From Kitasatospora herbaricolor (lineage in GTDB: Bacteria; Actinomycetota; Actinomycetes; Streptomycetales; Streptomycetaceae), in NCBI RefSeq assembly GCF_030813695.1, contig NZ_JAUSVA010000002.1, forward strand, positions 6,781,501 through 6,845,500: a stretch of DNA of 64,000 nucleotides, in the 5' to 3' direction. A program made the translations under genes and the position numbers. Under the pieces are notes generated by a model. It saw only the letters and a program-made list of their open reading frames with translations, was not told the DNA's origin and did no database searches. How positions within the stretch are numbered: position 1 is the first letter of the stretch; each line of letters opens with the position of its first letter. Shown here one piece after another: positions 46,475 through 55,834 of this stretch.

Positions 46475-47455
46475 ATGGCGGGTTCTTGGCGTGCGCTCAG
46501 GCGCCGCATTCTGACCCCAGATCATTCCGAAACACTGCTTTCCAAGCGAGGCTTCCACGAGAAGAGCGCGGAATCCCGGGACCTCCTGGAGACCGTCGGC
46601 GCGACCTTTCTCACCGGCTACGCCTACGTGATGGAGGCGCGGACGGTCGCCGACGCCGAGACGCGGCTGGAGGAGATTCCCGAGCAATTCCGGGGATTCG
46701 CCTACGAGGGCGCCGGAATGGGCGCCGCGATGCTCGACGGCTTCGGCCTCGGCAACGGCCGCAAGGTGGCCGACCTGCTGGCCGGCCGCGGCCGCCACCA
46801 CAGCTACATGGTCTACGTCGGCGTGGGCTGGGCGATGGCCAGGCTGCCGCGGTTCCGCTGGGCGGCGGTCAGCCCCCCGGACCCGCTGCTGCGCTGGCTG
46901 GTGCTGGACGGCTACGGGTTCCACCAGGCGTACTTCCACACCCGCAAGTACGTCCACGAGCACTACCAGGAGCGCGGCTTCCCGTGGCCGAAGGGCGGCC
47001 CCGCCGGCTACTCGGACCGCGCGCTCGACCAGGGCATCGGCCGCGCCATGTGGTTCGTCGGCGGCTCCGCCCCCGATGTGGTGGCCGACCTGATCGACCG
47101 GTTCCCCGAGTCCCGCCGGGAGGACCTCTACAGCGGCGCCGGGCTGGCCGCGACGTACGCGGGCGGCGGCGACGAGTCCGAGCTGCGGGTCTTCCTGCGG
47201 CGGGCCGGCAAGCACCGCCCGCAGGTCGCCCAGGCCTCCGCCTTCGCCGCCACCGCGCGGGTGGAGGCCGGCCTGGTCACCCCGCACACCGAACTGGCGG
47301 CGCGGTTCTTCTGCGACCTGACGCCGCAGCAGGCGGCCGCGCTGTGCGACAAGGCCCGGCCGGTCCCGGTGGTGGACGGCGCGGTGCCCGCGTACGAGGT
47401 GTGGCGCCGCCGGATCGCCGAACAGCTGGTGGCCCAGGGCGACGTGGTCGCATGA
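46475..47455 (+). CDS. unbL: Enediyne biosynthesis protein UnbL (E3-type, DUF1702)
   Basis: A 326-residue protein. It matches the conserved enediyne-cassette protein of the DUF1702/UnbL type, with LLSKRGFHEKSAESRDLLE near the start, IPEQFRGFAYEGAGMGAAML and the repeated RGFHxxx-type histidine regions. Its biochemical role is not established, but it is found in nearly all enediyne clusters with the PKS, thioesterase, UnbU and UnbV. The ATG at 46475 follows GGAGG. The stop overlaps the P450 start (ATGA). Confidence 0.88.
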   Translation: MAGSWRALRRRILTPDHSETLLSKRGFHEKSAESRDLLETVGATFLTGYAYVMEARTVADAETRLEEIPEQFRGFAYEGAGMGAAMLDGFGLGNGRKVADLLAGRGRHHSYMVYVGVGWAMARLPRFRWAAVSPPDPLLRWLVLDGYGFHQAYFHTRKYVHEHYQERGFPWPKGGPAGYSDRALDQGIGRAMWFVGGSAPDVVADLIDRFPESRREDLYSGAGLAATYAGGGDESELRVFLRRAGKHRPQVAQASAFAATARVEAGLVTPHTELAARFFCDLTPQQAAALCDKARPVPVVDGAVPAYEVWRRRIAEQLVAQGDVVA

Positions 47456-48825
47456 GCGCCCCCGACGCCGCGCGCCCCCGCGCCCGGCGGCTCCCGCCCG
47501 GCCCGCCGGCCCGCCGGGCCCCGGCCCTGCTGGCCAGCATGGCGCGCGACCGGCTCACCGTGATGACCTCGGCGGCGCTGCGCTACGGCGACGCCGTGCG
47601 GCTGCCGCTCGGTCCCAAGACGCTGTTCTTCTTCAACCACCCGGACCACGCCAAGCGGGTGCTGGCCGACAACGCGGCCAACTACCACAAGGGCATCGGC
47701 CTGGTGCACGCCCGCCGGGCGCTCGGCGACGGGCTGCTGACCAGCGAGGGTGATCTGTGGCGCGCCCAGCGCAAGGTCATCCAGCCGGTCTTCCAGCCGC
47801 GGCGGATCAACCGGCAGACCGGCGTGATCGCGGAGGAGGCGGCCAAGCTGGTCGCCCGGCTGCGCGCGCACGCCGGCCGCGGGCCGGTCGACATCCGGGA
47901 GGAGATGACCGGGCTCACCCTGGGCATCCTCGGCCGCACCCTGCTCGACGCGGACCTGGGCGCCTACGAGTCCATCGGGGAGTCCTTCGAGGTCGTCCAG
48001 GACCAGGCGATCTTCGAGATGATGTCGCTCAGCGCCGTCCCGTCCTGGCTGCCGCTGCCCCAGCAGCGCAAGTTCCGCCGGGCCCGGGCCGACCTGGAGC
48101 GGATCACCGCGGCGCTGGCCGCCGAACGCGCCGCGAATCCCGGCGACGACGGCGACGACGTGCTCTCCCGCCTGATCGAGGCGACCGCCGCCGAACCGGA
48201 CGAGGCCGTCCGCCGGCAGCGGATGCGCGACGAGCTGGTGACCCTGCTGCTGGCCGGGCACGAGACCACCGCCTCCACCCTCAGCTGGACCTTCACCGAG
48301 CTCGACCAGCACCCGCTGGTGTGGCAGAAGGTGCACGACGAGGTGGTGAGCGTGCTCGGGGACCGCCAGCCGACGCCCGAGGACCTGCACCGGCTGACCT
48401 ACACCTCGATGGTGCTGGAGGAGGTGATGCGGCTCCATCCGCCGGTCTGGATCCTGCCCCGCAAGGCCCAGCAGGAGGACGAGATCGGCGGGTTCCACGT
48501 GCCGGCCGGCGCCGAGGTGCTGATCTGCCCGTACACCCTGCACCGCCACCCCGACTTCTGGGAGGCGCCGGACCGCTTCGACCCGGAGCGGTTCGCGCCG
48601 GACCGGGCGGGTGGGCGGCACCGGTACAGCTACATCCCGTTCGGCGCCGGCCCGCGCTACTGCGTGGGCAGCAGCCTGGGTCTGCTGGAGGCGACGGTGG
48701 TGATCGCGGCCGTCGTCCGTGAGCTGAAGCTGGCGAAGGCCCCCGGCCATGTGGTCCGGCCGGAGCCGATGCTGACCCTGCGGGTCCAGGGCGGTCTGCC
48801 GATGACCGTGCACCCGGTCGACTGA
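47452..48825 (+). CDS. Cytochrome P450 of the enediyne core region
   Basis: A 457-residue P450 of the CYP102/CYP4-like type. It has the I-helix LLAGHETTASTLSW, the ExxR region EEVMRLHPPVW, and the haem loop FGAGPRYCVGSSLGLLE with the proximal Cys. It is translationally coupled to unbL. P450s in this place are known in other enediyne clusters (SgcE7-like) and are thought to oxidise the nascent warhead. The specific reaction is not known. A strong hairpin follows. Confidence 0.92.
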   Translation: MSAPDAARPRARRLPPGPPARRAPALLASMARDRLTVMTSAALRYGDAVRLPLGPKTLFFFNHPDHAKRVLADNAANYHKGIGLVHARRALGDGLLTSEGDLWRAQRKVIQPVFQPRRINRQTGVIAEEAAKLVARLRAHAGRGPVDIREEMTGLTLGILGRTLLDADLGAYESIGESFEVVQDQAIFEMMSLSAVPSWLPLPQQRKFRRARADLERITAALAAERAANPGDDGDDVLSRLIEATAAEPDEAVRRQRMRDELVTLLLAGHETTASTLSWTFTELDQHPLVWQKVHDEVVSVLGDRQPTPEDLHRLTYTSMVLEEVMRLHPPVWILPRKAQQEDEIGGFHVPAGAEVLICPYTLHRHPDFWEAPDRFDPERFAPDRAGGRHRYSYIPFGAGPRYCVGSSLGLLEATVVIAAVVRELKLAKAPGHVVRPEPMLTLRVQGGLPMTVHPVD

Positions 48826-48840
48826 ACCGGTCCCGCCCAT

Positions 48841-48882
48841 GAAGGAGCCCCCCGGCCGGGTGCACGGCCGGGGGGCTCCTTC
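48841..48882. terminator. Bidirectional terminator between convergent enediyne operons
   Basis: A perfect 18-bp stem (GAAGGAGCCCCCCGGCCG and its complement) with the 6-base loop GGTGCA lies between the P450 and flavin-reductase gene ends. Confidence 0.9.
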
Positions 48883-48899
48883 AGGGGCGGGGCGGTCGG

Positions 48900-49454
48900 T
48901 CAGTCGTCCAACCGGTGGAAGCCGCCCGCGAAGTAGAGCAGCGGGTCGTCGGCCGGCCCGCGGCCGATGTCCAGCACCGAGCCGAGGAAGATCGAGTGGT
49001 CGCCGCCGTCGTACTCGGCGGTCAGCTCGCACTCCAGCCAGGCCTGGGCCCCGACCAGCACGGGGGCCCCGGTGAAGCGGCCGGGAACGCTCTCCACGGC
49101 TTCGAACTCCTGCGTGCCGCGGGGGCGGTGGCGGTCCGCGAAGTGCCGGGCCGCCTTCTCCTGGCCGCCCGAGAGCACCGAGACGGCGAAGGCCTGCTCG
49201 GCCAGGATGGTCTCGTGCACGGCGGCCGTCCGCAGCACACAGACCAGGATCACCGCCGGGTCCAGCGAGACCGAGGTGAAGGAGTTGGCCGTCATGCCCC
49301 GAGGGGCGGTCCGGCCGGCCGTGAGCACGGTGACGCCGGTGGCGAACCTCCCCAGCACGCCGCGCAGTTCGCTCCGGTCGTGGGTGGGGCGCTGGTGCTG
49401 GACGGGCCGGGCGGCCGCCGGGCCGCCCGCGGGCAGTCTGTCCGTCGAGGTCAT
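48900..49454 (-). CDS. Flavin reductase (SgcE6-like)
   Basis: A 184-residue flavin reductase of the HpaC/DIM6 family. It has LRGVLGRFATGVTVLTAG, MTANSFTSVSLDPAVILVC, LSGGQEKAARHFA and the C-terminal LLYFAGGFHRL. It would supply reduced FMN/FAD to a flavin-dependent monooxygenase. It is the last gene of the minus-strand enediyne operon, 3 bases after the thioesterase stop. No partner monooxygenase is in the window. Confidence 0.92.
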   Translation of the reverse strand: MTSTDRLPAGGPAAARPVQHQRPTHDRSELRGVLGRFATGVTVLTAGRTAPRGMTANSFTSVSLDPAVILVCVLRTAAVHETILAEQAFAVSVLSGGQEKAARHFADRHRPRGTQEFEAVESVPGRFTGAPVLVGAQAWLECELTAEYDGGDHSIFLGSVLDIGRGPADDPLLYFAGGFHRLDD

Positions 49455-49457
49455 CGG

Positions 49458-49943
49458 CTACGCCTCGCTCGGGACGGGGACGGGCTGCCCGGCGGCCCGC
49501 GCGGCGCCGGCGGGCTGCGCCGCGAACGGCTCCAAGGCCTGGCGCAGCTGCTCCGGGACCCTGGTCGGCCGAGTGTCGTTGTTCGGCCCGCGCATGCACG
49601 CGACCCGCTGCTGCCCCCGGGCGACCAGCTCCTCGCCACCGCCGGGGGTCAGCTTCACGTAGTCGAAGGCGAAGCCGATCTGGGTCTGGGTGAGGTCCTG
49701 CAGCCGCATCCGGATCGACAGCTCGTCGAAGGCGGTGATCTCCGCGAAGAACTCGCAGTCCACCTTGAGGGTGAACAGCTTCAGGTCGTCGCGGATGTCG
49801 GCCAGCACCTCCGGGGCCAGCTCCAGCAGGAACATCTCCCGACAACGGCCCTGCCAGCGCAGGTAGTTGACGTAGTACACATTGCCGACCAGGTTGGTCT
49901 CCTCGAAACCGACGAGGTGGCGGTACTCGTAGAACGGCTGCAT
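49458..49943 (-). CDS. Enediyne thioesterase (E10-type, hotdog fold)
   Basis: A 161-residue hotdog-fold thioesterase. YEYRHLVGFEETNLVGNVYYVNYLRWQGRCRE (quoted in part: FEETNLVGNVYYVNYLRWQG) is typical of the enediyne TEBC/E10 family. It releases the polyene made by the enediyne PKS from its carrier domain. It starts 2 bases after the PKS stop, so the two are made together. The C-terminal 20 residues are Pro/Ala-rich. Confidence 0.93.
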   Translation of the reverse strand: MQPFYEYRHLVGFEETNLVGNVYYVNYLRWQGRCREMFLLELAPEVLADIRDDLKLFTLKVDCEFFAEITAFDELSIRMRLQDLTQTQIGFAFDYVKLTPGGGEELVARGQQRVACMRGPNNDTRPTRVPEQLRQALEPFAAQPAGAARAAGQPVPVPSEA

Positions 49944-49945
49944 GT

Positions 49946-52900
49946 TCAGTCCTCGCTCTCCGACATCAGGGCGAACATCACCGGTACGTCGACCCCGTGC
50001 AGGGCCGTCGGGAAGGTCGCGATCAGCGCGTCGCCGGACCGCAGCAGCACCCAGCGCTCCGGGACGTCCGGGGCGTCGGCCAGCGTCAGGCCGGCCAGCG
50101 CGCGGCCGTTCTTGCGCAGGCACTCCGTCGCGCCCCAGACCCGGGCGGCCGCGGGGGAGAGCTGCTCGCCGTGCTCGGTGGCCAGCAGTTCGGCCAGCGC
50201 GAAGCCGTCCGGGCCGAGCAGCGCGGCCCAGTCGGCCGCCGAGCGGTCCGCCACGGGCTCCACGTCACAGCCCACCGGGCCGGACCCGAGCACCGTGAAG
50301 GTGACCCCCGCACCGTGCGAGGAGGACACCCGGCCGGCGTCGATCTCCGGCCGGCCGTCCGGTCGGTAGCGCACCGGCGTCTGCCGCCCGAGCGCCCAGG
50401 CGACGGCGGCCGCGGTCCGTTCCCGCCGCTCCGCCACCCCCTCCGCGGGCCGGTAGCCGTCCGGCAGGACGACCCCGCGCACGGGCGTGCCCAGCAGCGT
50501 CTCGGCGCGGCGCTCCAGGTAGCCGCCGAGCAGCGCGGGGTGCCAGGGGCCGGTGCCGTCCTGCTTGCGCACCGCCCGTAGTTCCAGGCCCTCCCAGCGC
50601 TCGACCAGCAGGCCCTCCTGGTCGCGCACGTCGAGGTCGTACAGGTAGGTGTCCCCGTCGCGGGAGCGCTCGACGGCGTGCAGGGTGACCTGCTTGTCGG
50701 TGTCCTCGCCCGCCGGCGCGGCCAGGTGCAGCCGCGCGACGCTGACCGGCAGCAGGGTCGCGTCCGGGACGCAGGCCTGGATCGAGTGCATCAGCGCGTC
50801 CCGGGTGCCAGGGTCGGCCAGCACCATGCTGTCCGGCAGGTAGCCGGCGAACCAGGGTGCGGTCGAGGCGGTGGCGATCTCCGCGACGCAGCCCTTGGCG
50901 GCCAGCTCCCGGTAGCCGAGCAGGCGCTGGAAACGTCCGCCCTGGAAGAGCACCGGGCCGTAGAGGTCACGGGCCGGGTCCAGCGGCACCCGCGGGGCGT
51001 CCTCGGCGACCGGCCGGGGGCCGGCGTCCTCGGGCGCCGGACCGCCGAAGCGCAGGGTGGCCCGGAAGTGGTCCGCCAGGAAGCCGGTCTCGCTGCTGCG
51101 GATCACCGCCTGGACGGTTCCGGCCTCCTTGGCCAGCACCGCGACCCGCACGGTGGTGGTGCCCCCGACCGGGACGACGATCGGCCGCAGGAACTCCATG
51201 TCCTCCAGCGTCGGCACGCCCGGGAGTCCGAGCAGGGCCGAGCCGGCCTGCGACATCGCCTCCATGCCCAGGACGGCGGGGAAGAGCAGGTCCCCGTCGA
51301 GCAGGTGGTCGGAGAGGTAGGGGTCGCCGGCAGCGGAGAGGTCCGCGTCGGCCACCAGCTCGATGCCCGGGTAGTACGCCTGCGGCCGCTCCAGGAAGCG
51401 CAGCAGCGGCAGTTCGCGCCGGCCGAGGTCGAGCGTGGGCAGACCGCCGGCCCGGCCCATCACGACCATCGCGGTGGGCGCGGCCGGGTCGGCGAGCAGC
51501 TGCTTCAGCAGGGCGACGCCCTGCTCGGTCGGGATCGGCTCGATGCCCTCGCGGATCAGCGCCTCCAGCACGCCGAGCCGCTCGCCCATCCCGGCCCCCG
51601 ACCACACCGACCACTCCAGGGCCAGGCAGCGGCAGTCCGGGTAGTCCTCCTGGACCCGCAGGGTCAGGTCGGTGAGCCAGTCGTTGGCGGTGGCGTAGTC
51701 CGCCTCGCCGCGCAGGCCGGCCCGGCCGATGATGGAGCCGAAGGTGACCAGCAGCCGCAGCGAGGCCGGGTCGGTGGCGGCCAGCACGTTCTCCAGGCCG
51801 GTGATCTTGGTGGCCAGGGTGCGCCGGAACGAGGACTCGTCCAGGCTGGCGAGGCCGTGCGGCTCGTTGCGGCCGGCGCCGTGCAGCACGGCCGTCACCG
51901 GCCCGAGCGCGGTGCGGATCTCGCTGACCGCGTCCTTGACCTCGTCGGCGGAGGTGACGTCGGCCCGGGCGTAGTGGAAGGCCACGCCGGCGGCCGTCAT
52001 CCGCTCCAGGTTCGCCGCCAGCTCGGCGTCCTGCGCCGGGTCGGAGCGGCCCAGCAGGCCGATCGAGGCGCCGGTGTCGAGCGCGAGCTCCAGGGCGCAC
52101 TCGGCGGTGATGCCCTTGCCGCCACCGGTCACCAGCAGCACGTCGGTGCCGTCCAGGGCCGGGTGTCCGGCCCCTTCGGCGGCCGGCGCCAGCGGCCGGA
52201 GCACCGGCACCCGGCGTACGCCCTCCCGGTCGTAGTGGATCTCGGCGAAGCCGGAGGTCCCGGCCACGTCCGCGGCGATCCGCGTGCCCAGCTCCCGCGC
52301 GGCGGCGTCGGCCAGGTCGTCCGGCAGCGGCAGGGTGACCAGGGTGGTGGTGACCCCCGGCGCCTCCAGGTGCAGGGTCTTGGCCAGGCCCGCCGCACCG
52401 CGGCGGTCGCCGACCGCGACGAACCGGCCGCCGCCGCCGGTGGACAGCGCGGCCCGGGCGGCGCTCAGCATCAGCGCCGCGTGCTCCTGCCCGCAGTCCC
52501 GCGGCAGGCAGAGCAGTACCCCGCCGCCCAGGCCGGCCGCGTCCAGCGAGCGGCGCAGCGCCTCCGCCAGCGGGTGCCGCTCCGGGGCGAAGAGCTGCCA
52601 GCGGCCCGGAGCCTGCCCGGGCCGGGCCGGGGCCGCCGCCGGGGCCGGGACGAGGTCGACGGCGAACGCCCGGACCCAGGGCGCGACGCCGGACGCGATC
52701 CGCGGCGCCTCTTCGCGGCCGTCCGCGGTCTCGGCCAACTCGTCCAGCATCCCGGCGAGTTCACCGAGGGTGGAGGTCGCGAAGGCGGAGGTGACCATCG
52801 GGGCCGAGATGCCGAGCTCCTGCGCCGCCTGGTTCATGATCTGGCCGACGGTGATGGAACTCAGGTGCAGCTCGTCCAGCGGGTTGATGCCCGGGTTGAC

Positions 52901-55834
52901 CGCCTCGATGGGCAGTTCGGCCCGGTCGGCGGCCAGCTTCAGCAGGACCTCCAGGCTGCCGGCGCCCGGCTCGGCGGTGGCCGTGGCCGTGGCCTGGGCC
53001 GCGGCACCGGCCGGGGCGGCCGCCGTGGCGACGGCTGCCGGCGCGGCGGGCAGGTCCTCGCGCCGCAGGCCCGCGAAGGAGAAGTCCCCCTCGGGGGCCG
53101 ACTCGGCGGGGCTGGCGAAGAAGCGGAACTTCTTGTCCAGCGGCAGCGGCCGGGTGAACCGGTCGCGGAACAGCTCCGCGTGCCGGACGGGCGCGCCCAG
53201 CGCGAACGCCGCCGCCACCGCGCCGAGCAGGCCGGCCAGCGAGGCGCTGTCCGACTCCAGCGAGACGGTCGGCACCGACGGCGCGATCTCGGCCGCCAGG
53301 CCGCGCAGCACCCGCCCGGGACCGACCTCGACCAGCAGGTCGACGTCGGAGGCCAGTGCCCGGACGGCCTCGTCGAAGCGCACCGGGTCCAGCACCTGCC
53401 GGGTGAGCAGCTCCACCACGTCCACCTCGGACGGGAGTTCGTCGCCGGTGACGGTGGAGAGCATCCGCCCGGTCAGCGGGGCGAAGACCTCGGTCGCCAG
53501 GTGCGCCCGGAGCCCTTCGGCGGCCGGGGCCACCGCCTCCGAGTGGAAGGCGTGCGACACGTTGATCCGGGCGGTGCCGAGCCCGGCGGCGGCGGCCTTG
53601 GCGCAGACCCGCTCCACCGCCGCGACCGGCCCGGAGACGACGGTCTGCGCGGGGCTGTTGTAGCCCGCGATCACCACCGGCTCGCCCGCCAGCAGCGGTT
53701 CGACCAGCGCGGCCTCGGCGGCGATGCCCGCCATCGTCCCGCCGCCGTCACTGGCGTCCGCCATGATCCGGCCGCGGGCGGCGGCGGTCCGCAGCAGCGC
53801 GGCCTCGTCCATGGCGCCGGCCCAGTGCAGGGCGGTCACCTCGCCCAGACTGTGCCCGGCGGCGCCGACGGCCTCGATGCCGAGGGCGGACAGCACCCGC
53901 AGCCCGGCGACGGACGCGGTGACGATCCGCGGCTGCGCCACGGCGGTGGCGACCAGGTCGCCGTCGGCCGGCTGGGCGTGGGTGCGGTACAGCTCGTCCA
54001 CGGTGGCGAAGCGCCGGCGGATCGCGCCGCCGTCGCCGCGCCGCCCGGCGCCCTGGCCGGGGAAGAGGAAGCCGATCCGGGGGTTGAGCCCCGCGTTGCC
54101 GAGGTACACCCCGCCGTTCGGGTCCAGCACCGAGCGGGCGCCGGAGTCCAGCAGGGAGAGCAGCTTGGTGAAGCGCTGCTCCGCCTGCTCCGGGTCGGCG
54201 ACGACCACGGCGGCACGGAACCGGCGGTCGGCGAGGTCGCCCTGCAGGGTGGCGGCCAGGTCGCCGAGCTCGGCGAAGGACAGCCGGGGGGTGAGCCCCG
54301 CGAGGGTGGCCACCTTGCCGCGCAGCTCGGCCATCCCGTCGGCGTCCAGGAGCAGGAGTTCGACGTCCTGCCGGGAGGCGACGAGCCGGCGGGTGGTGGT
54401 CCCGACGCCGGTCTTGCGGACCCCGTCGGCGTGCTCGACCACCACGTGCGCGTTGATGCCGCCGAAGCCCATCGAGGAGACACCGGCCCGGATCGGCGCG
54501 TCCTGCGGCCACAGTTCGGCCTGGTCGGGCACCCGCAGGGCGGGCCGCTCGCCGGTCAGCTCCGGGTGCGGGTCGTGGTGGCTGGTGGCCGGGGGGATCA
54601 CCTGGTGGCGCACCGCGAGGATGGCCTTGAGCAGGCCGGCCACGCCGGCCGCCGCCTTGGTGTGCCCGAAGTTGCCCTTGACGGTGCTGATCGCGGCGGG
54701 CGGCGCGTCCGGGTCGGCCGCGCGGCGGGCCTCGGTGAAGGCGCGCAGCTCGGTGGCGTCCCCGACCGCGGTGCCGGTGCCGTGGCCCTCGAAGTACGAG
54801 ACCGTCTCGATCCCGAAGCCGGCCGTGGCGTAGGCCCGCTGGAGGGCGAGCCGGTGCCCGCTGGCCTCGGGGCGGGTGATGCCGCCCTTGCCGTCCGAGG
54901 AGTAGCCCCAGCCGGCGATCGACGCGTACCGGAACCTGCCCTCCCGGCGGGCCTCCTCGTCGCGCATCAGGACGAGCATGCCGCAGCCCTCGCCGGGCCA
55001 GAAGCCGTTGGAGCCCTTGTCGTAGACCTTCATCTCGCCGGTGGCCAGCGCGCCGGTCTTGGCGAAGCCGATCACCTCGAAGGGGTCGATGCTGAGGTCC
55101 ACGCCGCCGACGATCGCGACGTCCAGCCGCCCGTCGACCAGCGCGTCGCAGGCGGTGGCGACCGACAGCAGCGAGGACGAGCACGCGCCGTCGACGGTGA
55201 ACCCGCCGCCCTTGAAGTCGAAGTGGTTGCAGATCCGGCCGGCGATGGTGTTGGCCAGCCCGCCGGCCAGGGTGTCCTCGCCGATCGGCGGGAACGGGCT
55301 CTTGTAGCGCTCCTCCAGCCCCTCCAGGAACCCGGCGAGCGAGGCGTCGTCCCAGCCCTGCTCGCGCAGCGCGGCGCCGACCGTGCGCCGGACGTACGGC
55401 CAGCGCAGCCGCATCAGGTTGGCCCGGCTGAACTCGCCGGTGAGGGTGTTGCCGATGATGACCCCGGTGTTGGCGTCGGCCAGTCCGGCGCCGAGCGGGA
55501 ACCCGGCGTCCTCCAGGGCCCGGGCGGCGGTGTCCAGTGCCAGCCAGTGGGTCATGTCGGTGGCGCGGAAGGTCGAGCCGGCCACCCGGTGCTTGACCCG
55601 GTCGAACTCGAAGCCCTCGATCACCGCGGCCTTGGCGGAGTAGAACTTGTCCGGCGCGGACGGGTCCGGGTCGTAGTAGTCCTCGGCCCGCATCCGCTCG
55701 TCCGGCAGGCGGCGGAAGGCCCGGCGACCGGTGAGCACGTTCTGCCAGAGCTGGTCCGGCGAGTCCGCGTCGGGGTAGCGGCAGGCGATGCCGACGACGG
55801 CTATCCCCGTCGGCTCGTTGCGGTTGGTGGTCAT
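49946..55834 (-). CDS. pksE: Enediyne iterative type I polyketide synthase (PKSE)
   Basis: A 1962-residue synthase of normal PKSE length. Domains in order: KS (Cys in DGACSSSLLS, about residue 216; His in EGHGTGT and NFGHTKAA), AT (GHSLGEV, about 660), carrier protein (ELHLSSITVGQ, about 994), KR (GGGKGITAEC, about 1240), DH-like (GDLLFPAVLGMEAM, about 1520) and a C-terminal phosphopantetheinyl transferase (GCDVEPVADRSAADW and ECLRKNGRAL, about 1855) that self-activates the carrier. It makes the linear polyene precursor of the enediyne warhead. The ATG overlaps the UnbU stop as ATGA. Whether the product is 9- or 10-membered cannot be decided here. Confidence 0.96.
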   Translation of the reverse strand: MTTNRNEPTGIAVVGIACRYPDADSPDQLWQNVLTGRRAFRRLPDERMRAEDYYDPDPSAPDKFYSAKAAVIEGFEFDRVKHRVAGSTFRATDMTHWLALDTAARALEDAGFPLGAGLADANTGVIIGNTLTGEFSRANLMRLRWPYVRRTVGAALREQGWDDASLAGFLEGLEERYKSPFPPIGEDTLAGGLANTIAGRICNHFDFKGGGFTVDGACSSSLLSVATACDALVDGRLDVAIVGGVDLSIDPFEVIGFAKTGALATGEMKVYDKGSNGFWPGEGCGMLVLMRDEEARREGRFRYASIAGWGYSSDGKGGITRPEASGHRLALQRAYATAGFGIETVSYFEGHGTGTAVGDATELRAFTEARRAADPDAPPAAISTVKGNFGHTKAAAGVAGLLKAILAVRHQVIPPATSHHDPHPELTGERPALRVPDQAELWPQDAPIRAGVSSMGFGGINAHVVVEHADGVRKTGVGTTTRRLVASRQDVELLLLDADGMAELRGKVATLAGLTPRLSFAELGDLAATLQGDLADRRFRAAVVVADPEQAEQRFTKLLSLLDSGARSVLDPNGGVYLGNAGLNPRIGFLFPGQGAGRRGDGGAIRRRFATVDELYRTHAQPADGDLVATAVAQPRIVTASVAGLRVLSALGIEAVGAAGHSLGEVTALHWAGAMDEAALLRTAAARGRIMADASDGGGTMAGIAAEAALVEPLLAGEPVVIAGYNSPAQTVVSGPVAAVERVCAKAAAAGLGTARINVSHAFHSEAVAPAAEGLRAHLATEVFAPLTGRMLSTVTGDELPSEVDVVELLTRQVLDPVRFDEAVRALASDVDLLVEVGPGRVLRGLAAEIAPSVPTVSLESDSASLAGLLGAVAAAFALGAPVRHAELFRDRFTRPLPLDKKFRFFASPAESAPEGDFSFAGLRREDLPAAPAAVATAAAPAGAAAQATATATAEPGAGSLEVLLKLAADRAELPIEAVNPGINPLDELHLSSITVGQIMNQAAQELGISAPMVTSAFATSTLGELAGMLDELAETADGREEAPRIASGVAPWVRAFAVDLVPAPAAAPARPGQAPGRWQLFAPERHPLAEALRRSLDAAGLGGGVLLCLPRDCGQEHAALMLSAARAALSTGGGGRFVAVGDRRGAAGLAKTLHLEAPGVTTTLVTLPLPDDLADAAARELGTRIAADVAGTSGFAEIHYDREGVRRVPVLRPLAPAAEGAGHPALDGTDVLLVTGGGKGITAECALELALDTGASIGLLGRSDPAQDAELAANLERMTAAGVAFHYARADVTSADEVKDAVSEIRTALGPVTAVLHGAGRNEPHGLASLDESSFRRTLATKITGLENVLAATDPASLRLLVTFGSIIGRAGLRGEADYATANDWLTDLTLRVQEDYPDCRCLALEWSVWSGAGMGERLGVLEALIREGIEPIPTEQGVALLKQLLADPAAPTAMVVMGRAGGLPTLDLGRRELPLLRFLERPQAYYPGIELVADADLSAAGDPYLSDHLLDGDLLFPAVLGMEAMSQAGSALLGLPGVPTLEDMEFLRPIVVPVGGTTTVRVAVLAKEAGTVQAVIRSSETGFLADHFRATLRFGGPAPEDAGPRPVAEDAPRVPLDPARDLYGPVLFQGGRFQRLLGYRELAAKGCVAEIATASTAPWFAGYLPDSMVLADPGTRDALMHSIQACVPDATLLPVSVARLHLAAPAGEDTDKQVTLHAVERSRDGDTYLYDLDVRDQEGLLVERWEGLELRAVRKQDGTGPWHPALLGGYLERRAETLLGTPVRGVVLPDGYRPAEGVAERRERTAAAVAWALGRQTPVRYRPDGRPEIDAGRVSSSHGAGVTFTVLGSGPVGCDVEPVADRSAADWAALLGPDGFALAELLATEHGEQLSPAAARVWGATECLRKNGRALAGLTLADAPDVPERWVLLRSGDALIATFPTALHGVDVPVMFALMSESED